Below, one piece after another: positions 16,597 through 24,328 of a stretch of 64,000 nucleotides of DNA. Numbering within the stretch: the first letter of the stretch is position 1; each line of letters opens with the position of its first letter. The notes under the pieces are model-generated. The model ran no database searches. It had not been told where the DNA came from and was given only the letters and a program-made list of their open reading frames with translations. Made by a program: the position numbers and the translations under genes. This DNA is from VRUE01 sp963753585 (GTDB taxonomy: Bacteria > Actinomycetota > Thermoleophilia > Solirubrobacterales > 70-9), in assembly GCA_963753585.1 (NCBI GenBank), contig CAVWCU010000002.1:248001-312000 (forward strand), read 5' to 3'.

Positions 16597-17762
16597 GACT
16601 CCTCGAAGTGCTTGGACAACATCGTCACCTGCCCCTGGTAGTTGGAGCCGAGGCCAGACCCGTAGAGCCGCTCGGCCGGGACGCTGGTCCGCTCCAGCGC
16701 CAGCTTGCAGACCGGCTGGCGATGCTCGACCATGAAGGAGACGTCGCGGGCGCGCACCTCCAGCGCGGCGCGGCTGCCGTGGCGGTCGCCGGCCGGGTCA
16801 TAGCCGAAGCCCGGATCGAAGAAGCCCGCATAGTGGGTGCGCAGCTCGCCCGCCGTGGGGTCGTAGGCCATCATCTCGGCGGCGATCTGCGGCGGGATGC
16901 AGACTCCCTCTGCCGAGAGCAGCAGGTAGAAGATCTCCGGCTCGAGCACGATCTTGCTGCCCGCCTCGGGGAAGACCGGGTCCCAGAAGTCGGTCCAGCG
17001 GTAGGCGCGGATCCGCGAGAGGTCGATCGGCAGGCTGTTCTTCTTCGCCCGGTAGCCGACGATCCTGTCGCTCGGCCCGGAGAGGTCGACGCTGAGGAAG
17101 AGCCCGTCGGCGAGCGCCAGCTCGGACTCGCGCAGCGCGTGCGAGTCGAGGTAGAGCAGCGGGAACTCCTCCTGCAGGGAGCGGATCTCCTCGTCGCCCA
17201 GCCGCACCTCGCCGCGTGCCAGCCGCAGCTGGTTGAGCGAGAGCCCGGTCTTGACCTGGATCGCGAAAGAGCGCGGCACCACCTCCAGGTAGAGCTTGCC
17301 GCGGTAGCCGGCGCGGATCTCGTCGAAGCGGTGGTGGCGGTCGGTCAGCACGCGGGTGAAGACGTCGAGGCGCCCGGTCGAGCTCTTCGGGTTGGCCTTC
17401 GCCCGCACGTCGGAGGGCAGCGCCAGCTCCTCGATCAGGGGCACCAGGTAAGGACGGTCGCGCTCGAGCACGGCACCGTCGCGGAGGTCGATCTTCTGGA
17501 AGGCGAGCCCCTCGATCTTCTCCTCGACGGTCGAGTCGACGTCGGGAAGGAAGGAGCAGCGCAGGGCCCAGGCGTGGTCGCCGAGGCGCAGGTCGATGCT
17601 GGCCGGCTGGATTGCCTCCGGCCTGATCCGGTAATCGCCGGAGCTGACCCAGTCGGCCTCGATCGCCTGGCTCAGAGCCTGCGAGGGGAAGACGCCCGGC
17701 GCCGTGTCCGTGGCTCCGCCGCCGACCGCGCCCGCCGCCGCTGATGCCGCATCGATCACCAC
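16548..17762 (-). CDS. 2'-deoxycytidine 5'-triphosphate deaminase (two-domain bacterial type)
   Basis: A 404-residue enzyme with duplicated DCD domains; it converts dCTP to dUTP for thymidylate synthesis. Family blocks: QPASIDLRLGDHAWALRC, VRAKANPKSSTGRLDVFTR with the catalytic-site SSxGR-type loop, HYAGFFDPGFGYD and AALEVRARDVSFMVEHRQPV. Length is slightly above the usual 360-370, owing to an N-terminal extension of about 20 residues and a tail encoded in the adjoining inverted repeat. GTG start at 17762 overlaps the stop of the upstream TetR gene. A thymidylate kinase gene lies elsewhere in the window, at 37 kb. Confidence 0.88.
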   Translation of the reverse strand: MVIDAASAAAGAVGGGATDTAPGVFPSQALSQAIEADWVSSGDYRIRPEAIQPASIDLRLGDHAWALRCSFLPDVDSTVEEKIEGLAFQKIDLRDGAVLERDRPYLVPLIEELALPSDVRAKANPKSSTGRLDVFTRVLTDRHHRFDEIRAGYRGKLYLEVVPRSFAIQVKTGLSLNQLRLARGEVRLGDEEIRSLQEEFPLLYLDSHALRESELALADGLFLSVDLSGPSDRIVGYRAKKNSLPIDLSRIRAYRWTDFWDPVFPEAGSKIVLEPEIFYLLLSAEGVCIPPQIAAEMMAYDPTAGELRTHYAGFFDPGFGYDPAGDRHGSRAALEVRARDVSFMVEHRQPVCKLALERTSVPAERLYGSGLGSNYQGQVTMLSKHFEESGAPEPSLETRRGSGA

Positions 17763-18400
17763 TCCGAGATTATGCGGCGGGCCTCGGCCGTCCCGAGGTA
17801 GGGGGTGAGGGCAAATTCCGCAATCTCCGGCAGGAAGTCGCCAAGTCGCGCGTCCTCGCCGGCGAGGACACGGCGCGAGAGCAGCGAGGCGATTCCGCCG
17901 ACGACGGCCTCGTCCGTCGCCTCGGGCGGAACAGCGCCGCCGGCCGGGGCGGGCGCACCCTCGCGAAGATGGGGGACGTAGCTGAGCAGCGCATCCTGGT
18001 AGCGGTCGTAGACCCCTTTGCCGACGCGCAACCCCTCGGCCAGCACCAGCCGCGCCTGCGCGGGCTCCTGCGCCAGGTGGTCGAGCAGCGCGGCGAGACC
18101 GGCGAGCACGCGCGTAGCCCAGTCCTCGCTCTCCCCGCAGGCCCCGATCACCCGTGCGTACATCGCCCGCACTGCGTCATCGTAGGCGACGAGGAAGCAG
18201 TCGTCCTTGCTCTCGAACTGTTTGTAGAAGTCGCCCTTGGAGACGCCGGCGCACTTGCTCACCATCGAGATCGTCGTCTCGTCGAAGCCGCGCTCGTAGA
18301 GGCACTCGGCCAGTGCGCCGATCAGCCGTTCGCGCTGGTTCTGCGCTACGTACTCGGGCGAGAGCCCGTGCCGGCCGCGGGGAAGTCGTTCGACGCTCAC
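17756..18400 (-). CDS. TetR family transcriptional regulator
   Basis: A 214-residue regulator. The helix-turn-helix is FDETTISMVSKCAGVSKGDFYKQFESKDDCF, with the recognition helix VSKGDFYKQF. The ligand domain ends LPEIAEFALTPYLGTAEA, a tail shared by the neighbouring TetR proteins here, suggesting local duplication. GTG start at 18400 gives a normal N terminus; the ribosome site is weak. It overlaps the dCTP deaminase start, so the two are probably co-transcribed. The ligand and targets are unknown. Confidence 0.85.
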   Translation of the reverse strand: MSVERLPRGRHGLSPEYVAQNQRERLIGALAECLYERGFDETTISMVSKCAGVSKGDFYKQFESKDDCFLVAYDDAVRAMYARVIGACGESEDWATRVLAGLAALLDHLAQEPAQARLVLAEGLRVGKGVYDRYQDALLSYVPHLREGAPAPAGGAVPPEATDEAVVGGIASLLSRRVLAGEDARLGDFLPEIAEFALTPYLGTAEARRIISEW

Positions 18401-18444
18401 TGCGCGCTGGAGTCTGCCAGCGCGCAGGGCCGCGTGCGGGGCCG

Positions 18445-19071
18445 CTACTTCGCCGCTTCCGTCGCCCCGAGGTAGGGAGCGGCCATGAACTCCGTCAGCT
18501 CCGGCAGGAGGTCCGGCGCCTGCTCGGTCTCGTTGCGGCGGATCTTCTGGTAGACGATCCAGGCGACCCCCCCCACCAGCGTCTCGCCGATCGTCTCGGG
18601 CAAGCGGTCGTCGCGGGGAACGGTCCGTTCGGTCATCTCGACGAAGCGCTTGACCGCGTCCTCGTAGCGCCGGCTCGCGGCAGGCGTGGCGGAAAGCGCC
18701 TCGATCATGCACATCCGGGCCAGCGCCGGCTGCTCGGCGACGTAGCCGAGGAAGGCCCCGAGACCGGCCTCCAGCCGCTCGTCCCAGCCGCCCTCCACCT
18801 TGGCGCAGGCCTCCTCGATTCGCCGCACGGCCTCCTCGACCGCGGCGTCGAAGGTCGCGAGGAAGGCCTCCTCCTTGCCTTCGAAGTTGTCGTACAGCGT
18901 TTTGCGCGCGACGCCCGCGCTGCGCACTATGTCGCCTATCTTGGTCGCGTCGTAACCCTTTTCCGCGGTCAGCTCGGCGATCGTGTCCATGATCCGGCGT
19001 CGCTTGTGGCCGGCGATGAACTCCCTTGAGATCTCGGGACGGGTGGACCGGGCGCGGGCCTGCGGAGACAT
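18445..19071 (-). CDS. TetR family transcriptional regulator
   Basis: A 208-residue regulator starting MSPQARARSTRPEISREF. The DNA-binding part includes YDATKIGDIVRSAGVARKTLYDNFEGKEEAF and the C-terminal domain ends LLPELTEFMAAPYLGATEA, very like the TetR gene just downstream (17756-18400) and the HTH-less protein at 19972. An in-frame start at 19110 would add 13 residues but overlaps the promoter of the divergent TetR gene, so the shorter form is preferred. Confidence 0.87.
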   Translation of the reverse strand: MSPQARARSTRPEISREFIAGHKRRRIMDTIAELTAEKGYDATKIGDIVRSAGVARKTLYDNFEGKEEAFLATFDAAVEEAVRRIEEACAKVEGGWDERLEAGLGAFLGYVAEQPALARMCMIEALSATPAASRRYEDAVKRFVEMTERTVPRDDRLPETIGETLVGGVAWIVYQKIRRNETEQAPDLLPELTEFMAAPYLGATEAAK

Positions 19072-19104
19072 TGGCCAAGGATACCCGCGGTGCGGCCAAC
19101 AGAC

Positions 19105-19133
19105 TTGCACGATATGGACTCCTGTGGTACTTT
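19105..19133 (+). promoter_or_regulatory. Promoter for the TetR gene at 19178
   Basis: TTGCAC at 19105-19110, a 17-base spacer, and TACTTT at 19128-19133 fit a housekeeping -35/-10 pair with optimal spacing. Transcription would start about 35 bases before the ATG. The divergent TetR gene starts at 19071, so either product could control this region. Confidence 0.55.
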
Positions 19134-19177
19134 GCGGCCGCCAGTTGAGTTCCTAAAAGAAACGGTCAGGTTCCTCG

Positions 19178-19936
19178 ATGCCTCCCAGCCGGGTTCAGCT
19201 CAGCCGCGAGATGCTCCTCACCGCGATCGGCGACCGCTGGAGCCCGGGCGAGGTGAGCACCGCGGCGGAGCTGCTCGCCGGCGGCGACGGCCAGTTCCCG
19301 TCCGGCATCCGCTCGCTTCCTCCCGACCTCGTCAGCGCGATTCAGCGCGAGCGGCTCCTGGCGGCAACGCTACGGGCGACGGCGGAGCTCGGCTACCGGG
19401 AGATGAGCGTTCAGGACGTGTTGGACCGGGCCGGCGTCTCGCGGCCGACGTTCTACGAACACTTCGAGAACAAGGAAGCCTGCTTCCTCACCGCCCTCGA
19501 CGCGGCCAGTGGGCGGCTGCGCACCCGGATCGCCGCCGCAGCCGTCTCTGCCGACGGCGGTTGGCGGGATCGTCTACGGGTGGCGCTGGAGGAGCTGCTG
19601 CGTTTCGCCGAGGACGAGCCGGATGCAGCTGCGACCCTGGTCGTCGAGGCCCGCGCGGCCTGCCCGGCCGCCCTCTTGCGCCGCGACGAGCTGCTCGACC
19701 ACTTCACTTCGTGCCTCGACGACCAGATACGTGCCGACCCTCCCAAAGGCGCCCCTCCGGCGGCGATCGCATCCGCCGGAGTCGTCGGGGGAATCGAGGC
19801 GCTGCTCTACTCGAGGCTCAACCGGGAAGAGGTCGAGAACCTGGATGAGCTGCTCCCCCCGCTGATGTACTTCGCGGTCCTTCCCTTCGAAGGCCCTCAG
19901 GTCGCCTCCGAAGAGCTGGCCATGCCGGTCGGCTAA
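19178..19936 (+). CDS. TetR family regulator with N-terminal extension
   Basis: A 252-residue protein. An N-terminal region of about 55 residues (REMLLTAIGDRWSPGEVSTA, GQFPSGIRSLPPDL) precedes the usual TetR helix-turn-helix YREMSVQDVLDRAGVSRPTFYEHFENKEACF. The ligand domain follows. The extension is longer than in standard TetR proteins and has no domain I recognise. It is divergent from the TetR gene at 18445, with an apparent promoter at 19105-19133. Confidence 0.85.
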   Translation: MPPSRVQLSREMLLTAIGDRWSPGEVSTAAELLAGGDGQFPSGIRSLPPDLVSAIQRERLLAATLRATAELGYREMSVQDVLDRAGVSRPTFYEHFENKEACFLTALDAASGRLRTRIAAAAVSADGGWRDRLRVALEELLRFAEDEPDAAATLVVEARAACPAALLRRDELLDHFTSCLDDQIRADPPKGAPPAAIASAGVVGGIEALLYSRLNREEVENLDELLPPLMYFAVLPFEGPQVASEELAMPVG

Positions 19937-19971
19937 GCGATCCAGCAAACGACGGGCAAACGAGCGGGCGT

Positions 19972-20436
19972 TCAGCTGCGGCTGGTCGCGGTCCACTCGG
20001 CCCAGCGCCTGGCCTCCTTGTGCCCGAGGTAGGGCAGGAGGGTGAACTCGACCAGCTCGGGGACGGTCTGGAGCAGCTCCGCCAGTGTGTCCGAGCGCAG
20101 GTGGTGGGCGATCGTCGTCGCGAGGCCGCCGACCAGGGCCAGCTCGGTGCTCGCCGGGCGGCGCCGGTCCTCGGGGGTCGCGGTTCGCAACAGCTCCGCG
20201 AAGTGCTCGACGGTGCGGACGTAGCGCCGACCCCCGTCCGGCCTCTGGATCAGCGCCTCGATCGTCAGCAGACGAACCTCCGAGGGCTCCGACACCGCGA
20301 AGTCGATCGCCGCCGCGATCGACTTCGCGACTTTGGCCGGCCACTCGTCCTCCGGGCGACAGACCTCGAGGACGGCAACCTGGAGGCGACCGACCGCCCC
20401 CGAGAACTCAGCTGGAAATTCGTCCGAGGAATTCAT
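19972..20436 (-). CDS. TetR C-terminal-domain-like protein lacking the DNA-binding domain
   Basis: A 154-residue protein starting MNSSDEFPAEFSG. From residue 15 onward it aligns by eye with the ligand/dimer domain of the neighbouring TetR proteins: VCRPEDEWPAKVAKSIAAAID, PSEVRLLTIEALIQRPDGGRRY, ALVGGLATTIAHHLRSD and PELVEFTLLPYLGHKEARRW. No helix-turn-helix is present upstream in any frame. The DNA before the ATG is AT-rich and contains a dyad at 20447-20473 instead. It could be a free ligand-binding or hetero-dimerising partner, or a gene that lost its 5' part. ATG at 20436 has only a weak ribosome site. Confidence 0.7.
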   Translation of the reverse strand: MNSSDEFPAEFSGAVGRLQVAVLEVCRPEDEWPAKVAKSIAAAIDFAVSEPSEVRLLTIEALIQRPDGGRRYVRTVEHFAELLRTATPEDRRRPASTELALVGGLATTIAHHLRSDTLAELLQTVPELVEFTLLPYLGHKEARRWAEWTATSRS

Positions 20437-20446
20437 AAACGCAAAC

Positions 20447-20473
20447 GTATATAGATTGGCGCGCACTATATAC
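20447..20473 (-). promoter_or_regulatory. Operator-like dyad before the HTH-less TetR gene
   Basis: GTATATAG at 20447-20454 and CTATATAC at 20466-20473 form a perfect dyad with an 11-base spacer, 11 bases upstream of the ATG. The half-sites also contain TATATA-type -10 sequences. Size and spacing suit a TetR dimer. Confidence 0.5.
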
Positions 20474-20536
20474 ATCCGGTTTTTTAACGCGCGCAGGCCG
20501 GAGTGGCGGATCGCGAAACCCAACGTGCCGGCAGGG

Positions 20537-21322
20537 CTACTGGCGCCGGGTGCGCTTGCGTTTTTGGGTGGGCCGCTTGCGCGCGGCCATGCGCAGGGTG
20601 CGCTCGCCGGCTTTCTCGACCGCCTCGCCCATCGCCAGCTGGAAGACCGCGAGCAGGGCGTCGGAGGCAAGCGGGCGCATACGGTCGAGAGCTTCGCGCA
20701 CCTTGGGCCAGTCCCCCTCCGGCCGGCCGGCGCGCTCGAACGGCTCCCAGACCTCCTTGACGAAGAGATCGACGAAGGTGCGTGCGACGCCATCGGCGTG
20801 GCGGCGCAGCTTCTCCGCCGTCGCCAGCGCCCCCTCGGGCCCGACGCCGAGCTCGGCCAGGGCCATCGCGGCGCGCTGCAGGCGAGGGCTGATCACCTCG
20901 ATGCGCCCGTCCGGCAGGGCGCGCACGATGCCGAGCTTTTCCGCGCGCCGCATCAGGTCCGGGTCCGGCTGACCGCCGGCCGCCCCCCAGACTTCCGCCA
21001 GCTCCTCGGCCTCGACGATCTCGGGGGCCTCATCCTCGAAGGGCGCGCGCAGGGCCCGGGTGAAATCGAAGATCTCGGTGGCGGCGCCGTCGCCGGTCTC
21101 GAGCACGCGCCGGATCGCCTCCAGGTTGAGCCCGTCAGCCTGCATCTCGCGCGTCAGCGCGATCCGCGCCACGTGCTCGTCGTTGTAGTAGCCGGTCCGG
21201 CCGCGGACTACCGGCGGCGGCAGCAGCCCGCGTGTCTGGTGAGCGCGGATGTTGCGAACGGTCATCCCCGTGCGCTCCGCCAGCTCGCGGATCGTCATCT
21301 CCCCCTTTGCGGGCTTGCTCAT
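20537..21322 (-). CDS. MerR family transcriptional regulator
   Basis: A 261-residue regulator. The N-terminal winged helix reads MTIRELAERTGMTVRNIRAH, with GYYNDEHVARIALTREMQADGLNLEAIR completing the MerR DNA-binding and linker region. The long C-terminal region (about 170 residues) has no metal-binding cysteines, so it is not a classical metal or redox sensor. The very basic tail is RKRPTQKRKRTRRQ. The ATG overlaps the SDR stop (ATGA), indicating an SDR-MerR operon. Confidence 0.87.
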   Translation of the reverse strand: MSKPAKGEMTIRELAERTGMTVRNIRAHQTRGLLPPPVVRGRTGYYNDEHVARIALTREMQADGLNLEAIRRVLETGDGAATEIFDFTRALRAPFEDEAPEIVEAEELAEVWGAAGGQPDPDLMRRAEKLGIVRALPDGRIEVISPRLQRAAMALAELGVGPEGALATAEKLRRHADGVARTFVDLFVKEVWEPFERAGRPEGDWPKVREALDRMRPLASDALLAVFQLAMGEAVEKAGERTLRMAARKRPTQKRKRTRRQ

Positions 21323-22035
21323 CCCCTCATCGTAAGCGCGAGCCGCTGGCCGTTCATCTTCTCGGCCGCGCTGGAGCAAAGGAACCCGATCGCCTCCGCG
21401 ATGTGCTCGGCGGGCGTGAAGGTGGAGAAGGCCTCCCCCGGGCTCTCCTCCCGCATCCGCGGCGTGAGGATCGCGTCGATGACGATGACGTTGGCGGTCG
21501 CGGCGGTGCCTTCGAAGCCGTCGGCGAGGGCCAGGGTCCAGGCCTCGGCGGCGGCCTTGGAGGCCGCGTAGGCGGCATTCGCGTTGGAGGGCTCCTGGGC
21601 CTGCTTGGAGGAGACGAGGACGAAGCGGCCGTGCTCGCCGGCGAGGAGCACGTCGTGGAAGGCGCGCGTGGTGTGCTGCACGGTGCGGATCAGCAGGTCG
21701 TGCAGGAGATCCCAGTCGGCGAGCGGCGCCTCGTGCAGCGGCTGTCCGCCGCGCCATCCCCCGACCAGGTGGGCCAGCGCATCAACCCGGCCGAAGCGCT
21801 CGACGAGCGCCGCGCACCACTCTCGGGTCGCCCCCTCGTCGAGCAGGTCGACGGCACGGCCGTCCCAGCGGTCCTCCGCAAGCCCCAGCTGCAAGCCGAC
21901 CTCGTCGACCCGCTCCCGCGAGACGTCGGTGCCGGCAATCGTCGCTCCCGCTGCGGCAAGCCGCTCCGCCACCGTCGGCCCCAGGCCGCCGGCAACCCCG
22001 GCGATCGCGATCACACGGCCGTCGAGGCTGCTCAT
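21319..22035 (-). CDS. Short-chain dehydrogenase/reductase
   Basis: A 238-residue SDR. The cofactor loop is IAGVAGGLGPTVAERLA, with TDVS after beta 2. The active-site Ser is in RFVLVSSKQ and the YxxxK pair in AAYAASKAAAEAW. The glycine loop reads GVAGGLG, a variant of the usual TGxxxGxG. The substrate is unknown. It is followed by a MerR gene with an overlapping start, and tRNA-Tyr lies immediately upstream. Confidence 0.9.
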   Translation of the reverse strand: MSSLDGRVIAIAGVAGGLGPTVAERLAAAGATIAGTDVSRERVDEVGLQLGLAEDRWDGRAVDLLDEGATREWCAALVERFGRVDALAHLVGGWRGGQPLHEAPLADWDLLHDLLIRTVQHTTRAFHDVLLAGEHGRFVLVSSKQAQEPSNANAAYAASKAAAEAWTLALADGFEGTAATANVIVIDAILTPRMREESPGEAFSTFTPAEHIAEAIGFLCSSAAEKMNGQRLALTMRG

Positions 22036-22036
22036 A

Positions 22037-22118
22037 TGGGGGAGACAGGATTCGAACCTGTGTAGGCATAGCCAACTGGTTTACAGCCAGTCCCCTTTAA
22101 CCACTCGGGCACTCCCCC
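22037..22118 (-). tRNA. tRNA-Tyr (anticodon GTA)
   Basis: The 82-base sequence folds with acceptor GGGGGAG / CTCCCCC, anticodon loop CTGTAAA giving GTA, a long type II variable arm and the T-loop GGTTCGAATCC. Discriminator A at 22037; no CCA is encoded. Confidence 0.95.
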
Positions 22119-22134
22119 GGAGACTGCGGCGATT

Positions 22135-22506
22135 CTAGACCCCGAGGCGCTGCATCATCTGCTCGTTGAACGCGGTCAGAGCCGACATCGGGCGCATGAA
22201 GACCGTGAGCACGGCCACGCGGCCCTCCTCGTCGAGCTCGAGGAAGTCAATTCCCTCCAGCTCGCGGTCGCCGACGCGGGCCTTGAAACGAAGGGCGACG
22301 GTGCCGCCCTCGTGCAGCTCGTCGACGTAGGTCAGGTCCTCGAGCGTCGCAGCGACGTGGGTGAGGATGTGGGTGACCGCCTCGCGGCCCTCGAAGCCGC
22401 GGAAGAGGATCGGGCTGTGTAGCTCGACGTCCTCGCGCAGGGTCTCCGTCATCAGCTCGACGTCCTTGGCTTCGGCGGCGCGGCGGAAGGGATGCGGCTC
22501 GGGCAT
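22135..22506 (-). CDS. NTF2-like / SnoaL-like protein
   Basis: A 123-residue single-domain alpha+beta cone protein: MPEPHPFRRAAEAKDVELM, then EDVELHSPILFRGFEGREAV, the family pattern for a nuclear-transport-factor-2 fold. Members are isomerases, cyclases or ligand-binding proteins and this one has no clear active site. ATG at 22506. It is divergent from the deazaflavin-type oxidoreductase, with the inverted repeat 22520-22564 between them. Confidence 0.85.
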   Translation of the reverse strand: MPEPHPFRRAAEAKDVELMTETLREDVELHSPILFRGFEGREAVTHILTHVAATLEDLTYVDELHEGGTVALRFKARVGDRELEGIDFLELDEEGRVAVLTVFMRPMSALTAFNEQMMQRLGV

Positions 22507-22519
22507 GGCCTCACTCTAC

Positions 22520-22564
22520 GGTGTGGCGACTTATCCGTCATATAGACGGATAAGTCGCCACACC
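22520..22564. repeat. Perfect 20-bp inverted repeat in a divergent promoter region
   Basis: Arms 22520-22539 and 22545-22564 (GGTGTGGCGACTTATCCGTC) pair perfectly around ATATA. It lies between two divergent genes, 13 bases before one start and 17 bases before the other. It therefore cannot be a terminator for either and should be a protein-binding site or a 5'-UTR hairpin. Confidence 0.65.
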
Positions 22565-22581
22565 TCTGGAATACTGCCGCC

Positions 22582-23040
22582 GTGCCCAGCGACCACACGA
22601 TCGCGCGGATCTCGAACTCGCTCGGCGTGAGGGGGCTGCGCTGGACGGGCAAGCTGAACGTGCCGCTCTACCGACTGAGCGGCGGGCGCGTCGGCGGCAA
22701 GGTCGGGCAGGCGCCGGTCCTGCTGCTGACCACCACCGGCCGCAAGTCGGGAGAGCCGCGAACCGCGCCGGTCGTCTATCTGGCCGACGGCGAGAACGCC
22801 GTCGTCATCAACACCAATGCGGGCAACGCCAAGGTCCCCGCCTGGTCGCTCAATCTGGAGGCCAACCCCGAGGCCGAAGTCGAGCGTGGCCGCAGGCGCT
22901 ACCCGGTCCGTGCGCGCATCGCCGAGGGGGAGGAGCGGGAGCGGCTCTGGCGCGAGCACAACGAACAGTACGCCGGCTTCGACGACTACCAGGAGAAGCT
23001 CGACCGCACGCCCTCGGTAATCGTTCTCGAGCCGCGCTGA
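22582..23040 (+). CDS. Nitroreductase/deazaflavin-dependent oxidoreductase (DDN family)
   Basis: A 152-residue split-barrel protein of the F420-dependent Ddn family. The central block VLLLTTTGRKSGEPRTAPVVYLADG is diagnostic, and the C-terminal part has WREHNEQYAGFDDYQEKL. Family members use reduced F420 or menaquinone-type chemistry; the substrate is unknown. The GTG start at 22582 is in a GCC-GTG-CCC context with no strong ribosome site. Confidence 0.88.
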   Translation: MPSDHTIARISNSLGVRGLRWTGKLNVPLYRLSGGRVGGKVGQAPVLLLTTTGRKSGEPRTAPVVYLADGENAVVINTNAGNAKVPAWSLNLEANPEAEVERGRRRYPVRARIAEGEERERLWREHNEQYAGFDDYQEKLDRTPSVIVLEPR

Positions 23041-23047
23041 GCGACGC

Positions 23048-24173
23048 TCAGCCGGCGTCGCGCAGCATCTGCGCCTCGGGCAGGCCGCGCAGCTTTTTCA
23101 GCGTGTTGGTCTCGATCTGGCGGATCCGCTCGCGGGTGACGCCGAAGGTGCGGCCCACCTCCTCGAGGGTCAGCGGTTCCAGGCCGGAGAGGCCGTAGCG
23201 CAGCTCGATCACCTGGCGCTCGCGCTCGGGAAGCGCGTCGAGCGCCTTGCGCACGCCTTCGCGCTGCAACTGCTCACTCGCTTCCTCGAAGGGCTCGGCG
23301 ACTTCTTCGTCGGCGACGAAGTCGCCGAGCTCCGATTCGTCTTCATCGCCGATCGGTTTCTCAAGGGAGACCGGCAGCTGCGAGACCCGCAGGATATCCC
23401 GCACGTCCTCGAGCGGCCAGCGCAGCTCAGCCGCGATCTCCTCCGGCTCGGGCTCGCGGCCCAGCGACTGCACCAGCTGCCGCTCGACGTGGGCGACCCG
23501 GTTCAGCTTCTCCACCATGTGGACCGGGATGCGGATCGTGCGCGCCTTGTCGGCGATCGCCCGCGTCACCGCCTGACGGATCCACCAGGTCGCGTAGGTG
23601 GAGAACTTGTAGCCGCGCCGGTAATCGAACTTCTCCACCGCCCGGATCAGCCCGAGCGAGCCCTCCTGGATCAGGTCGAGGAAGCTGAGGCCGCGGCCCA
23701 GATAGCCTTTCGAGATCGAGACCACGAGGCGCAGGTTGGCCTCGACCATCTGGCGCTTGGCCAGCATGTCGCCGCGCTCGATCCGCTGTCGCCAGCTCCA
23801 CCTCCTGCGCTGCGGTCAGCAGGTCGACCTTGCCGATCGAGCGCAGGTAGAGGCGGAGCGAGTCGAGGCTGGGCTCGACGGTCAGATCGAGCTCGCTCTT
23901 CTTCGCCCCGCCGTTGGCCGCTTCCATGCGCTGCTCCTTGTAGGCGTCGACGCCCTCCTCGGCGATCACTTCGACCCCCTGCTCGAGCAGGTGCGCGTGC
24001 AGGCCGGAGATCTGCTCCTTGGTGACCTCGACCTCCTCGAGGGTCGCGGCGATCTGCTCGAAGGTGAGGTAGCCGCGCTCGCGGCCCAGCGCGATCAGCC
24101 CGCGCAGCTCGTCCGGCTCCGCAAATGGCTGTCCACCCGAATCCTGATCCAGTCCCTCGGGGACCGTCTCCAA
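23048..24173 (-). CDS. Primary sigma factor (RpoD/SigA-like), one frame break
   Basis: RNA polymerase sigma-70 factor. Region 1.2 DSLRLYLRSIGKVDLLTA, region 2 ANLRLVVSISKGYLGRGLSFLDL and YKFSTYATWWIRQAVTRAI, region 3 IRIPVHMVEKLNRVAHVER, region 4 LPERERQVIELRYGL and FGVTRERIRQIETNTLKKL are all present. One extra base near 23787 separates QEVELA (upstream frame) from RIERGDMLAKRQMVEA (downstream frame), just before region 2. An intact primary sigma factor is expected, so this is probably a sequence error. ATG start at 24173, about 370 residues after correction. There is no extended region 1.1. Confidence 0.85.
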
Positions 24174-24251
24174 CGGTTCGATCTCACTGCCTCCGCTGCC
24201 AAACCCTCTCCCCTGGCCGGGGGGCCGACCCCAACGCTCCGACCGAGGCGA

Positions 24252-24257
24252 AGTATA
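24252..24257 (-). promoter_or_regulatory. -10 element of the sigma factor promoter
   Basis: TATACT on the minus strand, 79 bases before the ATG, matches a strong -10 hexamer. The -35 region around 24275-24280 is weak. The interval is shared with the divergent folE2 gene. Confidence 0.4.
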
Positions 24258-24328
24258 GGCAGAATTTACGGTTCGTTAGCTGCGCCGGCCGCCGCGCAAA
24301 GGCACCGGTCGCCTACCCTTCATAAGCA

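Noticed and set aside
24174..24328. Zur-type operator upstream of folE2
   Set aside because: No AT-rich interrupted palindrome of the expected size was found in the gap shared with the sigma factor.
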